A DNA stretch of 64,000 nt from positions 1,116,001 through 1,180,000 of the forward strand of contig NC_092793.1 in assembly GCF_918797505.1 (NCBI RefSeq), written 5' to 3'. This DNA comes from Bemisia tabaci. Taxonomy: Eukaryota > Arthropoda > Insecta > Hemiptera > Aleyrodidae. Below the pieces are notes generated by a model. That model saw only the letters and a program-made list of their open reading frames with translations, was not told the origin of the DNA and searched no databases. A program made the position numbers and the translations under genes. This document shows, piece after piece, positions 44,464 to 55,126 of this stretch. The first letter of the stretch is position 1. Each line of letters begins with the position of its first letter.

Positions 44464-44478
44464 ATTTAATATTATTTT

Positions 44479-45580
44479 AGTCCAAAATTTCATAGTCTTA
44501 TAACGCTGACGTTTTTAAACATGGACGGTTTTAAACATAATTCGTTTCTCAACATGAACGTTTTTCAACAGGAACGTTTTCATAGCGTGACGTTTTTAAA
44601 CGGTACATGAGATTTCAAAAAAAAAAAAAAAATGATTCTTCAAAACTGGACATCGCCAAAACCAAACCCTGTTGCTTATTCCAAAACACAAGGTTCCGGT
44701 GCAAATCTATAAGCGCTCTGATATACACCGCCCCGCCACTAATAATTAAAATTCCGGATCAGACCTTACTCTCCAGTCTCCGATATCAGATCCATCCCGG
44801 AGGGGTGGTCTATTGTTGCCGAAATTTTACAAGTCCGAAATTACGAATTTGTTGCACAATCTGACAACAATGTAAGTAACAATTATTTGATTTCAAGCAC
44901 CATCTGGCAACACTGTAAAATTTGATATTGCCAGGTTTCACCGATAATTAAATCATTTACTTACCTGCACCATCCGGCAACACTGTTAAATAACCTACAG
45001 GTTGAAGGGCAACATACACGATTGCATAATCTGCAGATTGAAGGAACCGTCGTATTATTTGAATTTAATAACCCGGAAAATGAAGGGGCAGCGTGCAATA
45101 TTTTTACAGCGTTGCCACACTGTACAATACCCGCCCACAACTCTGTAATTTAATTCGTATTTTTCTGCACAATTCGGCAATAAACTCTTGGGCTAAGATC
45201 GGCATTTTCCTACTACTCACGTGGGGATCCATCAGAAACTGAAGAGTAAGGTCTCATTCGGGAATTTCAATTTTTAGTGGCGGAATGCGTATCAAAACGC
45301 TTCAATGTGAGTATCAGTACCTTGAACTTTGGCGTCGGGTACTTTGGAATGAGCAGTTGAGTTTGATATGAAAATATACAGTTTGTTGCATTAAAATTAA
45401 ATTGTTTATTTTGAACAGTTTTTGTGAACGTTATTTTATTTTCAAATTAATACCTGTACAATTCATCGTCTGCAGCCTCGACTCGGGTGCCAGGAAATGG
45501 TACAGACATTCCTCCCCAGAGCATCGCGTAATACAGATTTAGTATACCTATGACCAGCTCCATCCCGAAGATTTGTCTTA
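44479..45580. other. No gene; several AACGTT-like short repeats
   Basis: GACGTTTTTAAACATG and its variants recur at 44505-44615. CACCATCTGGCAACACTGT, CACCATCCGGCAACACTG and related words recur at 44897-45130. The latter may be a diverged motif array. Nothing coding is supported. Confidence 0.4.
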
Positions 45581-45707
45581 GATGGACGTATTTCTGCCAA
45601 ACGGAACTATGTGCATTATGGCGTGAGCTCTGTTATGCATATATTCTTATGGGTCCCAGGGCTCATGTCTTAATGCACATAGTTCCGTTTGGCAGAAATA
45701 TGTCCAG
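45581..45707. mobile_element. Short hairpin MITE
   Basis: Arms TGGACGTATTTCTGCC...CGGAACTATGTGCATTA and the inverse at 45672-45707, separated by about 55 bp. Arm identity is very high (one difference). No coding capacity. Confidence 0.85.
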
Positions 45708-45910
45708 ATCATTCACATAATCAACGCTGCCCGTCCTCTTGATCATTTTAGCTCGGAATCGAGCGTAGCCTCTTCATCGGTTGATTTGACGGAGTGTAGT
45801 CATAAACTCTCCTCCTCGTCGTCATCGTCATCGTAGTATTCCGCCCGTAGTAAATACAGGATTACGGAATGCTTTAAGCTTTCTTTTTTGATTATTTTCA
45901 TGGTGGACCT

Positions 45911-46132
45911 TTGCGGACTTCAAAGACTCGTCGAAAATCTACAATTCCTCTGTTCGGGTTATTGAAGAAATACTTCGAAGCCTCCTTGATAGCATATCAA
46001 AAGCTCGTTCCACTTAGACGATGCCCTTGGTGTCAAAAAAGCCTCGGAGTGATAGAAAAACACGCATTTTCGCTAAAATGTGCCTGCAGACGTATGTTCA
46101 GGCAACCGTTTAACACGCATCCAGTGGCATGA
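45911..46132 (+). CDS. Small Cys-containing frame, unrecognised
   Basis: 73 residues. Basic at the start (RTSKTRRKS), then CPWC and, 22 residues on, KCACRR, a spacing loosely like a zinc ribbon. No family recognised and no neighbouring exon found. The first codon may not be a true start. It may well be chance. I include it only because the cysteine pairs are unusual for random sequence. Confidence 0.15.
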   Translation: MRTSKTRRKSTIPLFGLLKKYFEASLIAYQKLVPLRRCPWCQKSLGVIEKHAFSLKCACRRMFRQPFNTHPVA

Positions 46133-46807
46133 GTATGGACCAAATCATGATCATTTCCGTAAACTACATTGAGTCAACTATGAAAACCCGCATACTTAAA
46201 AATCCAGATTCTGGGGGGGGGGGGGGGGGGCAAAAAAGGCCCTTATCGATACCCCTCCTTATTTCCATCAATTAAATTTCTAAATTCGCTGCCACTGAGA
46301 CTAAAACTTCTGTCCAGGGACACGGATTCCAAACCATTTTGTTGGAGATAGAACAGCTCCTAGGTACATCGTGAAGCTTTTTACGTTCAGTATTGATGAG
46401 CTTCTTCAAAAAGAATATGCTTTAAGTATGCTTATTCGTTGTTATTGTAATATTTTCATTTGTTATTGTCCTGTATAATGACTGTAATTGCAATTTTATG
46501 TACGAGACTTTTAAAATAAAATAATAACAGTCGTGAAATTTTAAGCAGTAGGTAAAGGCTGGAAATAAACTTAATACATTGACGTGCACAATTTTTACTG
46601 TCAGATTTTGTTGAAAGCACTCATTTTCCATTATTTAAGGAGGATTGTAAGATTTTTTTATCACACATTTTACGAATAAAACGTTCATGATCGAAAATTG
46701 GATACTTTTCGTAGAATTGCTCATGACTCCTCAGTATATACCCAGCATTACACTCCCGTCACACACGCCCAAAAATATAGGCAGATATAATCTGGGTAGG
46801 TACTCTT
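46133..46807. other. No gene or element recognised
   Basis: It contains an 18-base G run at 46212-46230 and AT-rich DNA. Nothing else. Confidence 0.45.
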
Positions 46808-47690
46808 CCCACATAGCACAGAATATTGATATAATACTACAATAGTACTGACACGTCAGTAGTGTCAGTATTTATATAATGCTGATGTATCCTGATTTAA
46901 TATTATATCAAGACTATGCCAGTATTTATTAGTTACTGATTTGGAGCTGTCAAAATATTGTTACAGTATTGGCCGAAAAGGTTGATGTCATATGGAAATC
47001 AGGGTTATGACAAGGTCATCAGAACACTGCAGGACACCGACAATATGTATGCATCACTACCTTGACACTGACACGTCTGTACACTCAACGCACTCTGTCA
47101 AGTAGATATGAAAGTTCAGACGATGACCGTCATTTTCATAGTACTACACATGTATTACATTTGAAACATGAATTACACAAGTATACAAGTATTGAATATT
47201 ATAAACCACTTACTTGATGTCCTGCGACGTCTAGTAGCGTCAAATACCTGGACGCCCTCAGGTGGATTTGAACCCGAACCGCGAAATTCCTAGCCCAGTA
47301 CTCTGCCATTGAGCCATACAGGGAGCTGATGGTGTTTCGGGTTAAAATCACGCCTGTTAAGGCTGTTATAGCATATGCATAGCATCAGTGCGCGGCTCGA
47401 CTTTCATCATAACTTTGATTAACACCGTGTTTTCTTAGGCTTCTTTTTCATCCTATATTTTTTTTCCATTTTTTCGTGTTAATTTCTTTTCTTGTTATTT
47501 TTTTTTTACCTCGTCAGCATTGACTCAATACTGTTATTTTATATATTGAAGGTATCAGTGTTATATTCATGCTGACGCGGTATACCTTTTAACCGACAAT
47601 CTTAATATCATACTGCATTAGTGTTGGTGATATCATGTCGACATCCAACAATATGTATCAGTATTGACATAAGATTCTGTGCTATGTGGG
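46808..47690. mobile_element. Motif-palindrome element, CCCACATAGCACAGAAT ends
   Basis: The ends CCCACATAGCACAGAATATT and (inverse) CCCACATAGCACAGAATCTT are flanked by TT on both sides. The motif AGTATTGATATAATACTGACA recurs in both orientations in the left (46820-47200) and right (47515-47680) zones. The middle holds tRNA-like SINE family 2. Same terminus class as 23252-24368. Confidence 0.85.
47205..47455 (-). repeat. tRNA-like SINE family 2, copy 2
   Basis: Minus strand: A box TATGGCTCAATGG (47307-47319) and B box GGGTTCAAATCC (47263-47275). The body matches 23470-23725 over about 250 bp with about 80% identity by eye. Confidence 0.82.
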
Positions 47691-48996
47691 TTTTAGCTTT
47701 TAACTTGTCCACAGCATGGGATTTATTTGTACCACTGCATTGCATGTTGCGGCCATCATGATTTCCGGTGCACCATGTGCGTCTCATTTCAGTTAAACGT
47801 TGTAGAGCGACGGTGTGCACATAACATCAATAGGTACTGTTCGTGTCTATTTAAGTATTTCAGTTTGATCGTAGGTATCTATCTTCTGCACTGCAGTGAC
47901 ATTCGCCCCTCTATTCAATATTCCCTCCGCGGACACATTGACATTGCAGCTTGTGAAGGTGAGGTGAGAAGGTAGGTATTTTCTCATCGCCACCGAACAC
48001 TATATATCAATCATACGTCCTCAAATGCCAGTCTATCGGCAGATCACCGGGTTTTCTTTGAATTTTTCGTGGATTATCGATGGCACTTGGGCAACGTAAC
48101 CGGTAGTTGTAGATAACGTGCCATTGATTGTTCGTTTTGCGGCTCCTGCGGCTCGATTGTTGAATCGATATCGAATGACCTTGATTGATAAACAGCATTG
48201 CTAATAAGATAGGGATGTATCGATCAGGATCATTTGACAGATTCAACAAGCGACCCGCTGGCGACGTTACTGGGCTCATTGACCCCCAAGTCGAAAATGC
48301 AAAGGGGATGGTAAGACTGCCAAAGTTATATTGATAATTTAAATATTTTATATGCATTTAAATGGGGGAATTTCTGTTTTCCAGCTATATCTGGCAGCTA
48401 TATCGGTACGACCTCGTAATTTTCGGGAATTTTTACTTAAAGAGCATCGATCCTGAAGCCCTGAGTTGAAAAATGTAGGTCTATATATATAAAATGTCAT
48501 CTATTACCTCATCGGTAACATATAAACATTATTTTGTTGAATAAAGGTAGGAAGGGGTATCCCCCTGGATATACGGGCGGCATCCGATTCCCTCCCGGAT
48601 CCGATTCCCTCCCGCTAATGACAGCTGCCCAAGTCCGTTTCCGATTCCCTCACGCTAATGACCTTTAATAAAATGAGGCGGCAACGTCGCATTAATCATT
48701 CAACTTACCATTTCCAGAGAGATGCGCTGTTTCTCGTGAGTGTTTCAGGAAAATTAGTGTATATTCACAAAATTATGATGATTTGATGAAGAAAGTGGGC
48801 TAGGTTCATAAAAAGTTCCCAAAGTCTGTTTCATATGGATGTGTTCATATGCATGTTGTATGTAGTTTTTCTGTAAACATCCGGCAGCCATGAACATGAC
48901 TTACTTCTGTGATTTTATTTTTTGTGTGACGCATCGGGCTCTCTACACCCATTTTAGTTTTTCTGTGAACATCCGGCAGCCATGAAGACGGTTATA
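47691..48996. other. Gene-free stretch with small direct repeats
   Basis: CCGATTCCCTC.CGCTAATGAC is repeated at 48600 and 48640. GTTTTTCTGT.AACATCCGGCAGCCATGAA is repeated near 48868 and 48956. A 116-residue minus-strand frame (48007-48357, true ATG) has no recognisable domain. It could be part of an unknown repeat. Confidence 0.4.
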
Positions 48997-50062
48997 CAGG
49001 GTTATCTAAAAGTCACCTACCACTCCTGTAACTTTTTTCCTAATTGAGATAGAAGTTTGAAACTTTGGGAATGTTCCTCGGTTTAAGGTAGCAACTTTTT
49101 GGTCCCCCCAAAATTTTGGGGGGCGGCCCCCCCCTAAGGGGGGGGCGGGTCTAACTTTTTTTTTCAAATGGCAACCCCCCTTTTGTGATACCTGATTCAA
49201 AAGATAATAAAAGAAGAAAAAATTTGGCGCAAACCGCAGGTCAAAATGTTGATTTTTGACCAAATGGGTGAAAGTTCAAAATGGCGGAAATGTGGTATCT
49301 CCGTCTTTTATCGGCGGGTTGGTCTGAAACTCGGGATCCTAGGGTTTTTCGGGTCGAGAAAAACGATTCTGGCATTAGTTTTCCAGAAAAGTCAGTCCTT
49401 TTCAAAATGGCGGCGGTTAAAATGGCGGCTTAAAGCGGGAAGTTGATATTCAGGTTGCTTATCGTCGGATTTGTAGGAGACTTGGTATGTGGGGGTATTT
49501 TGGCACGAGAAAAACGAATCTTTCATTGGATTTTTAAAACTTTTGAAAACTTTAAAATGGCGGCAAAAAAATGACGCAAAATCCATATCACGGCTGTTTA
49601 CCGATGGATTTGCACAAAAGTCAATACTCTGGTGGTTTTTGAATCGGAAAAAATTAATCTTTCATTAGATTTTTGAAACACTGAATATCGCCAAAATGGC
49701 GGCGGAAAAATAACGGAAAATCCGCATCCACCATCGCCGTTCGCATTTTTGCCGCCATTTTAAAGTTTTTAAAAATTTCAAAAATCCAATGAATGATTCG
49801 TTCTTCTCGTTTCTGGCGGCGGTTAAAATGGCGGCTTAAAGCGGGAAGTTGATATTCAGGCTACTTATCGTCGGATTGGTATTCGGGGGTATTTTGGCAC
49901 GAGAAGAACGAATCTTTCATTGGATTTTTGAAATTTTTAAAAACTTTAAAATGGCGGCAAAAATGCGAATGGCAATGGTGGATGCGGATTTTCCGTTATT
50001 TTTCCGCCGCCATTTTGGCGATATTCAGTGTTTCAAAAATCTAATGAAAGATTAATTTTTTC
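48997..50062. mobile_element. Palindromic element f, right end missing and rearranged
   Basis: It starts TA then CAGGGTTATCTAAAAGTCAC and follows element e (32468-33792) closely. At 49735-50060 it shows partial inverse and direct repeats of its own arm (for example 49425-49445 and 49825-49850). The right terminus is absent. Confidence 0.8.
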
Positions 50063-50329
50063 CAACTTTCTTTTTTCCTTAAGAATTCATATATCATATT
50101 GCTCCAAGAGCATAAATTTGACTTACGCCCTTTAGGCCAATTGCGCGACTCCTAAAAATGTTTTAAAATTTTTTTTAAAAAAACAGTAAATATTCTTACC
50201 ACCAACCTCATGTTTTAAAAGAATGGGAGGTCAACATTTCGAAAATTTCAAAAAGAAGAGCCACCCTACCCACGGTCTACAGATAATGTCACAAAAATCA
50301 CGATTAGCGCATCGGCAAAGTCTGAAATG

Positions 50330-50770
50330 TACTCCATACTTCACGCCATTTGCGTATGAAACTTTCGTTTTTTTAAGCTGCCCGCCTCAAAAACGATACC
50401 GCAGCATAGGTGAGCATTTCGTTAGAGGAGTCGTTCCGTTCAATCCATGCTCAATATGGCCGACGCTTCCGCGCGCAAGTTGAGGAGAGCATGATCAGGT
50501 CAATCACGGCGGATATTCATCAACGCGAGAAAAATATGTTATCAGGTATGTTATATGTTATATATTGTTATCAGGTGGTTAGAATCATCGTCCGTCCCGT
50601 CACATGCGTTTTGGCGGATTGGCGTCAGCTTTGTTGAATATTGCGTAGTATCCGTGTGAGCAGGGGTTGGATGGCATGACTCTTTTAACGAAATGTTCAC
50701 CTAGCTGTGCCCTGGTATCGTTTTTGAGGCGGGAAGCACGAAAGAACGCAAATTTCTTATGAAAATTGTG
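50330..50770. repeat. Diverged hairpin repeat
   Basis: GCCCGCCTCAAAAACGATAC (50381) is mirrored by GTATCGTTTTTGAGGCGGG (50715). Arms of about 130 bp include GTGAGCATTTCGTTA. Arms differ at many sites. The short frames at 50223-50637 lie on this repeat and are not accepted. Confidence 0.65.
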
Positions 50771-52108
50771 ATGTAAGGATTACATTTTAGAATATGCCGA
50801 TGCGCTTATGAGTAGTTAGAAAAAGAGAGACCCCCCCCCCAAAAAAAAAAAATACGCCAGAACACATTGCGACAACACTGTAGCCCAGAACACGTTGTGG
50901 TAGCACTCTAGAGCAATCTATTGCTATGGAGAAACCCGTTTCCACACCACCATGGAGGTAGGGTTATCAGCGCGTTTTTTTTAAAGTGGTATCCCCAGTA
51001 GGCCTATTCCACTAGATGATTTTATTACTTTACATCACAAAAGAAACATCTATGTAACTATCATACAGGGTCCTCAAAAAGTTCAGCTCCCCCCCTGTAA
51101 CTTTTGAACGGTTGCACCTTGCGAAATGAAATTTTTACAATGTTCCTAGGTCAATAGGAACTACTTTTGGGCATACTCAAAATTTGGGGGCGGCGCCCCC
51201 GGGCTGCTGGGCGGACCCCAACTCAAAATTTTCAAATAGCAACCCCCATTTTTTATGGCATTTTCAGAAAGAGGATAAAAAAAAGAAAATTTTTGAGCTA
51301 AGTATTGTGAAGATCTCTACGATTTTTTTTCGCCGAGATATTCGCGATCAAAGTTTAAAATAGGCCTATTTCCAAAAAATCGTGTGCGCCGACCGAAAAA
51401 TCCTAGGCAACCAAACTTGTGCTTCAAATGTTCAGAATTACACGCACTTTCAAGAAAAATTGGAAATTTCGACTCTGAAGGTCGCAGGCCGCCCCCTCCG
51501 GCTACTCCGCGGGCCGCGCCCCCCCCCCCCCCCCCCATCAAGTAACTTTGGAACGTTTGCACCGCTAACCAAATGAAATTTCGACAGTGTTGGTAAGTCC
51601 ACGGTACCTACTCTTGAGCATGATCAAGCTTTCGGGGCAGCGCCCCCGGGTCACCAGGTAGACCTCAAATCAAAAATTATTTTTGGTACCCGAAGTTTCG
51701 CTTGAAAATATCCTCTAATGTGAAATTAAAATCCTTTTTATCAAACTACTGCTGAAAAGAACAGGAAATTAGGAGTTATCTGATATACCCGATTACTTTC
51801 ATATCGCACTCGATCGAATGGGATATCTTCCTCGCCTTATCTCTTGTCAAAGTGATCGTATGATATCTTACAATGTTGTCGCTGTTGTCGGGTACAGATT
51901 TTTGCTATGAATTGTCACCAAAACAGCAAACTGGTATGGAAAGAAAACTTGCATGCTCCTCAAACTTGACAACTTTACAGGAGTAGCAATTTCTCTGTGA
52001 GGCAGAAATGCTCAGATTAGTAAAAGCGTGTTACAGGTGCATGTCCAGTCTTGTGTCTTTAAGTAAAAAAAATTCCTTTTGCTAGTGTTAGTTTTTTTAA
52101 CGTCTCAA

Positions 52109-53187
52109 ATGGCGGGAATGCTTGGTTTTAAAAGGCCGGACGCACAAAAGGCGGAAATGGTTATTTTTTACGGGCTGGCAGGAACTACAGTGGAGCGACC
52201 AAATTGTTCAATGAAGCATATCCCGAAAGACCCGCGGACAAAACTTATTTAAAACGTGTTGTCACAAAATTTTTAAACATTTTTACCGTGAAAGACGCTC
52301 CGAGGTCTGGTCGACCAAAAGTGCGTACCGATGATAAACAAATTGATTTGCTCGCGGATGTGGTGCAAAATCCGCGCCAGTCTGTAAAGAAACTTGCCGG
52401 ATCGCATGAAATTTCTGTTGGCACCGCACACAAAATTTTGAAATTAAATAAGTTTCATCCTTTCAGGACCAAACTTGTGCACGAGATAAACGAAGATGAC
52501 CCCGATCGCCGATTACAATTTTGCGAAGTGATGTTACAAAAACTTGAAGCAGATCCTGCTATGGTGGAAAAAATTTGCTTCTCAGATGAATCTACTTTTT
52601 TTTTGAACGGCGTTTTGAACAGACATAACTGCAGGTACTGGTCGGACTCAAATCCACATGAATTTAGGGAAGCCCACTCACAATTTCCTCAGAAAATTAA
52701 CGTTTGGGCGGGAATTTTAAATGACAAGATTATCGGCCCATTTTTTATTGACGGTAATCTGACCGGTGAGCTTTATCTTCAGTTGTTGGAGGACGCAGTT
52801 GTCCCCAAAATGGTAGAAGTTTTGGAAGAATTGGACGCGGAATTTGAACCGTGGTTCCAACAAGATGGGGCGCCCGCTCATTATGCTTTGGTAGTGCGAA
52901 ATTTTTTAAACAACGAGTTTCCGCAACGATGGATAGGGCGCCGTGGTTTCATCGAATGGCCCGCACGATCCCCGGACTTAACGCCTTGCGATTTTTTTTT
53001 ATGGGGCCATCTGAAAAGTAAGGTTTTCGAAACTCCCCCAGCAGATATCGAAGAACTAAAGCAGCGGATCACAGAGGAGTGCAGGAAAATCACGCCAGAG
53101 ATGCTGCAAAAAGTCCGCGAGGAATTTGTGAACCGGCTGTTTTATTGCCAAGAAGTGAATGGAGCTCAATTTGAACATCTCATTTGA
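52109..53187 (+). CDS. Mariner-like transposase, DD41D, one frameshift near the start
   Basis: Cut-and-paste DDE transposase of the Tc1/mariner group, acting in the nucleus on the element ends. The likely start is ATG 52109. That frame (QKAEMVIFYGLAG) gives the family's usual N-terminus but ends within the first helix-turn-helix. The product continues one frame over from about 52181 (RNYSGATKLFNEAYPERP), so a single-base indel sits near 52176-52185. From the downstream segment (52204-53187): GRP linker (residues 37-39), FSDES (Asp128), FQQDGAPAH (Asp221), WPARSPDLTPCDFFLWG (third Asp 263). There are 41 residues between the last two, and all three catalytic aspartates are present. Ends at TGA 53185-53187. 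Confidence 0.93.
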
Positions 53188-53265
53188 TTTGAAGACGTTT
53201 TCTGAAGTTCTTTTATTCACTGATGGTATGTTCTTATCCACTGACGGTATGTTCTTATTCAGGAG

Positions 53266-53271
53266 AATAAA
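53266..53271 (+). terminator. Poly-A signal of the transposase transcript
   Basis: AATAAA lies 79 bases after the transposase stop, outside the right terminal repeat. Position and sequence fit a cleavage and polyadenylation signal. Confidence 0.6.
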
Positions 53272-53978
53272 TCTTGTGTAAATTTTTAAATCCAGTATTT
53301 CTTTTCACCACTTCACTCAGTAATGGTAATTTTTTTTAAAAAAATACTTCAGGTACCATAAATAATTTTTGATTTGAGGTCTACCTGGTGACCCGGGGGC
53401 GCTTCCCCGAAACTTGATCATGCTCAAGAGTAGGTACCGTGGACTTACCAACACTGTCGAAATTTCATTTGGTTAGGTGCAAACGTTCAAAAGTTACTTG
53501 ATTGGGGGGGGGGGGGGAGAGCGCGGCCCGCGGAGTAGCCGGAGGGGGCGGCCTGCGACCTTCAGAGTCGAAATTTCCAATTTTTCTTGAAAGTGCGTGT
53601 AATTCTGAACATTTGAAGCACAAGTTTGGTTGCCTAGGATTTTTCGGTCGGCGCACACGATTTTTTGGAAATAGGCCTATTTTAAACTTTGATCGCGAAT
53701 ATCTCGGCGAAAAAAAATCGTAGAGATCTTCACAATACTTAGCTCAAAAATTTTCTTTTTTTATCCTCTTTCTGAAAATGCCATAAAAAATGGGGGTTGC
53801 TATTTGAAAATTTTGAGTTGGGGTCCGCCCAGCAGCCCGGGGGCGCCGCCCCCAAATTTTGAGTATGCCCAAAAGTAGTTCCTATTGACCTAGGAACACT
53901 GTAAAAATTTCATTTCGCTAGGTGCAACCGTTCAAAAGTTACAGGGGGGGAGCTGAACTTTTTGAAGACCCTGTATAA

Positions 53979-54323
53979 CTAATCCTTGGGACAATTTTCA
54001 AGAATAAAGTCATTCGACACGTCTTGATATTTTACAATATTTTCCCAATCCACTTTATGTTTGAATTTTTTGATAAATCTTTCTGACATTTTCTGGTAAC
54101 GAGACGCAATTCTCCAATCTAGAAGATAACTGAATTCTTCCATTTCTCTCTCAGATAGAAGAATTTTTGATGAAATTAAATCCCAACATTTATTTAAAGC
54201 CACTCCATGAGAACGAATAAAGTCGACTGATAGATGACAGTTGTTTAGAAGCAGACGCCGGAAATCTAATCGATGTGAGTGGTTATGAAGAATATTTTCC
54301 GGAGTGTTAGGATTACTGGACAT
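53979..54323 (-). CDS. Protein of about 24-residue repeats (left-arm copy)
   Basis: No domain is named with confidence. The reading is open from about 54391, but the first ATG is at 54323 (MSSNPNTPEN), giving 114 residues. An upstream exon is possible because the frame is open before it. The sequence is made of about 23-25-residue units: LDFRRLL...SVDFIRSH, LNKCWDLI...MEEFSYL, LDWRIASRYQKMSERFIKKF, VDWENIVKYQDVSNDFILEN. The repeated pattern is [LV]DW-x2-I-x3-Q-x-[MV]-S-x2-FI. Such helical repeats remind me of hypothetical proteins of some large DNA viruses, but that is memory, not a search. The gene ends next to the DD41D insertion, which leaves its stop codon intact. Confidence 0.55.
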   Translation of the reverse strand: MSSNPNTPENILHNHSHRLDFRRLLLNNCHLSVDFIRSHGVALNKCWDLISSKILLSEREMEEFSYLLDWRIASRYQKMSERFIKKFKHKVDWENIVKYQDVSNDFILENCPKD

Positions 54324-54987
54324 CTCATCGAAGTCGATGTATGATGAAATCTCTTCTACGAGCTGGTATGACAAGGTGTCTGATTTACCAGCTAGCTACT
54401 TTGGAAGTCAGTACTGGATCCTGCAAAAGCAAGTTCCAGTTGATGTAGCTCCTCAGAAATTTAAGACTCATTTTTTTCTTCCACTCCACCAACGATCAAG
54501 ATCCTTCGAGCTCCAGGAAGCGAATGAAAAAATCCAGAAGAGAGTACTCCTTTTATTGCGACAACACTGCAGCCTACGCTTGCAAAACATTGGATGCTAA
54601 GTGCATAGGAACAGATGTTTCATCACAAGGTCAATGACGGAAGACGCATGCAACTTCCGGAACTCACCGCCAACTGCAACGAGTTGATAAGCGGAGAAAA
54701 GCTCGCGCGAATTGCAAAGCGGAAGGTCAGTCTACGGCCCCCCTCATACCAAGTTCAATGTTACGGAATCACGTCTAGTTTGAGTTGATAAGAGAAGGAA
54801 AGCTCGCGAATTGCGCGGTCAAAATGCACAGCGCGAGGTCAGCCTAGGTTAGCCAAGTTCAATGTTACGGAATCACGTCTACTTTATTCTTCCTCATTTC
54901 ATTGAATGAGCAATAAGGAAGAATACATTTTCCCACTTCCACGTTTTAATCAAACAAGCACACTTAAAACGTCATCAACTTTAATAT

Positions 54988-55095
54988 TATAAAAAGAGCC
55001 AGCTACATACCTCTGCTTTCAGTTCTATTTTTCTTGTGCTCCTCCGCTGTTCTCCGACCGCACTCCGCCTGCACTCCGGCCGATACCCGTAAGTT
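54988..55095 (+). promoter_or_regulatory. TATA plus initiator core promoter with a splice donor
   Basis: TATAAAAA at 54988-54995 and TCAGT at 55019-55023 place a start at A55021, 33 bases from the first T. This is the usual arthropod TATA-Inr layout. A donor-like GTAAGT follows at 55089 after a roughly 68-base leader. The right arm has the same set in inverse (60644-60744). The transcript would run towards the spacer. Confidence 0.5.
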
Positions 55096-55126
55096 TTTCT
55101 ACACTACTAACCCCCCCCCCCCCTAT

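Larger units (their letters stand above)
51066..53973 (+). mobile_element. DD41D mariner-like transposon with 630-bp inverted ends
   Basis: A 2908-bp element flanked by TA (51064-51065, 53974-53975). Terminal inverted repeats span 51066-51696 and 53346-53973 and begin CAGGGTCCTCAAAAAGTTC. Typical mariner ends are about 30 bp, so these are very long. The right arm of the surrounding duplication is a paralogous empty site: ATCATATAACTAATCC (inverse, near 61750) becomes ATCATA[element]TATAACTAATCC. That proves insertion, orientation and a 2-bp TA duplication. One transposase frame with a poly-A signal lies inside. Confidence 0.96.

Noticed and set aside
48007..48357. 116-residue minus-strand frame with true ATG
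   Set aside because: No domain, no neighbouring exons and no repeat partner in the window. Kept only as a note in the region entry.
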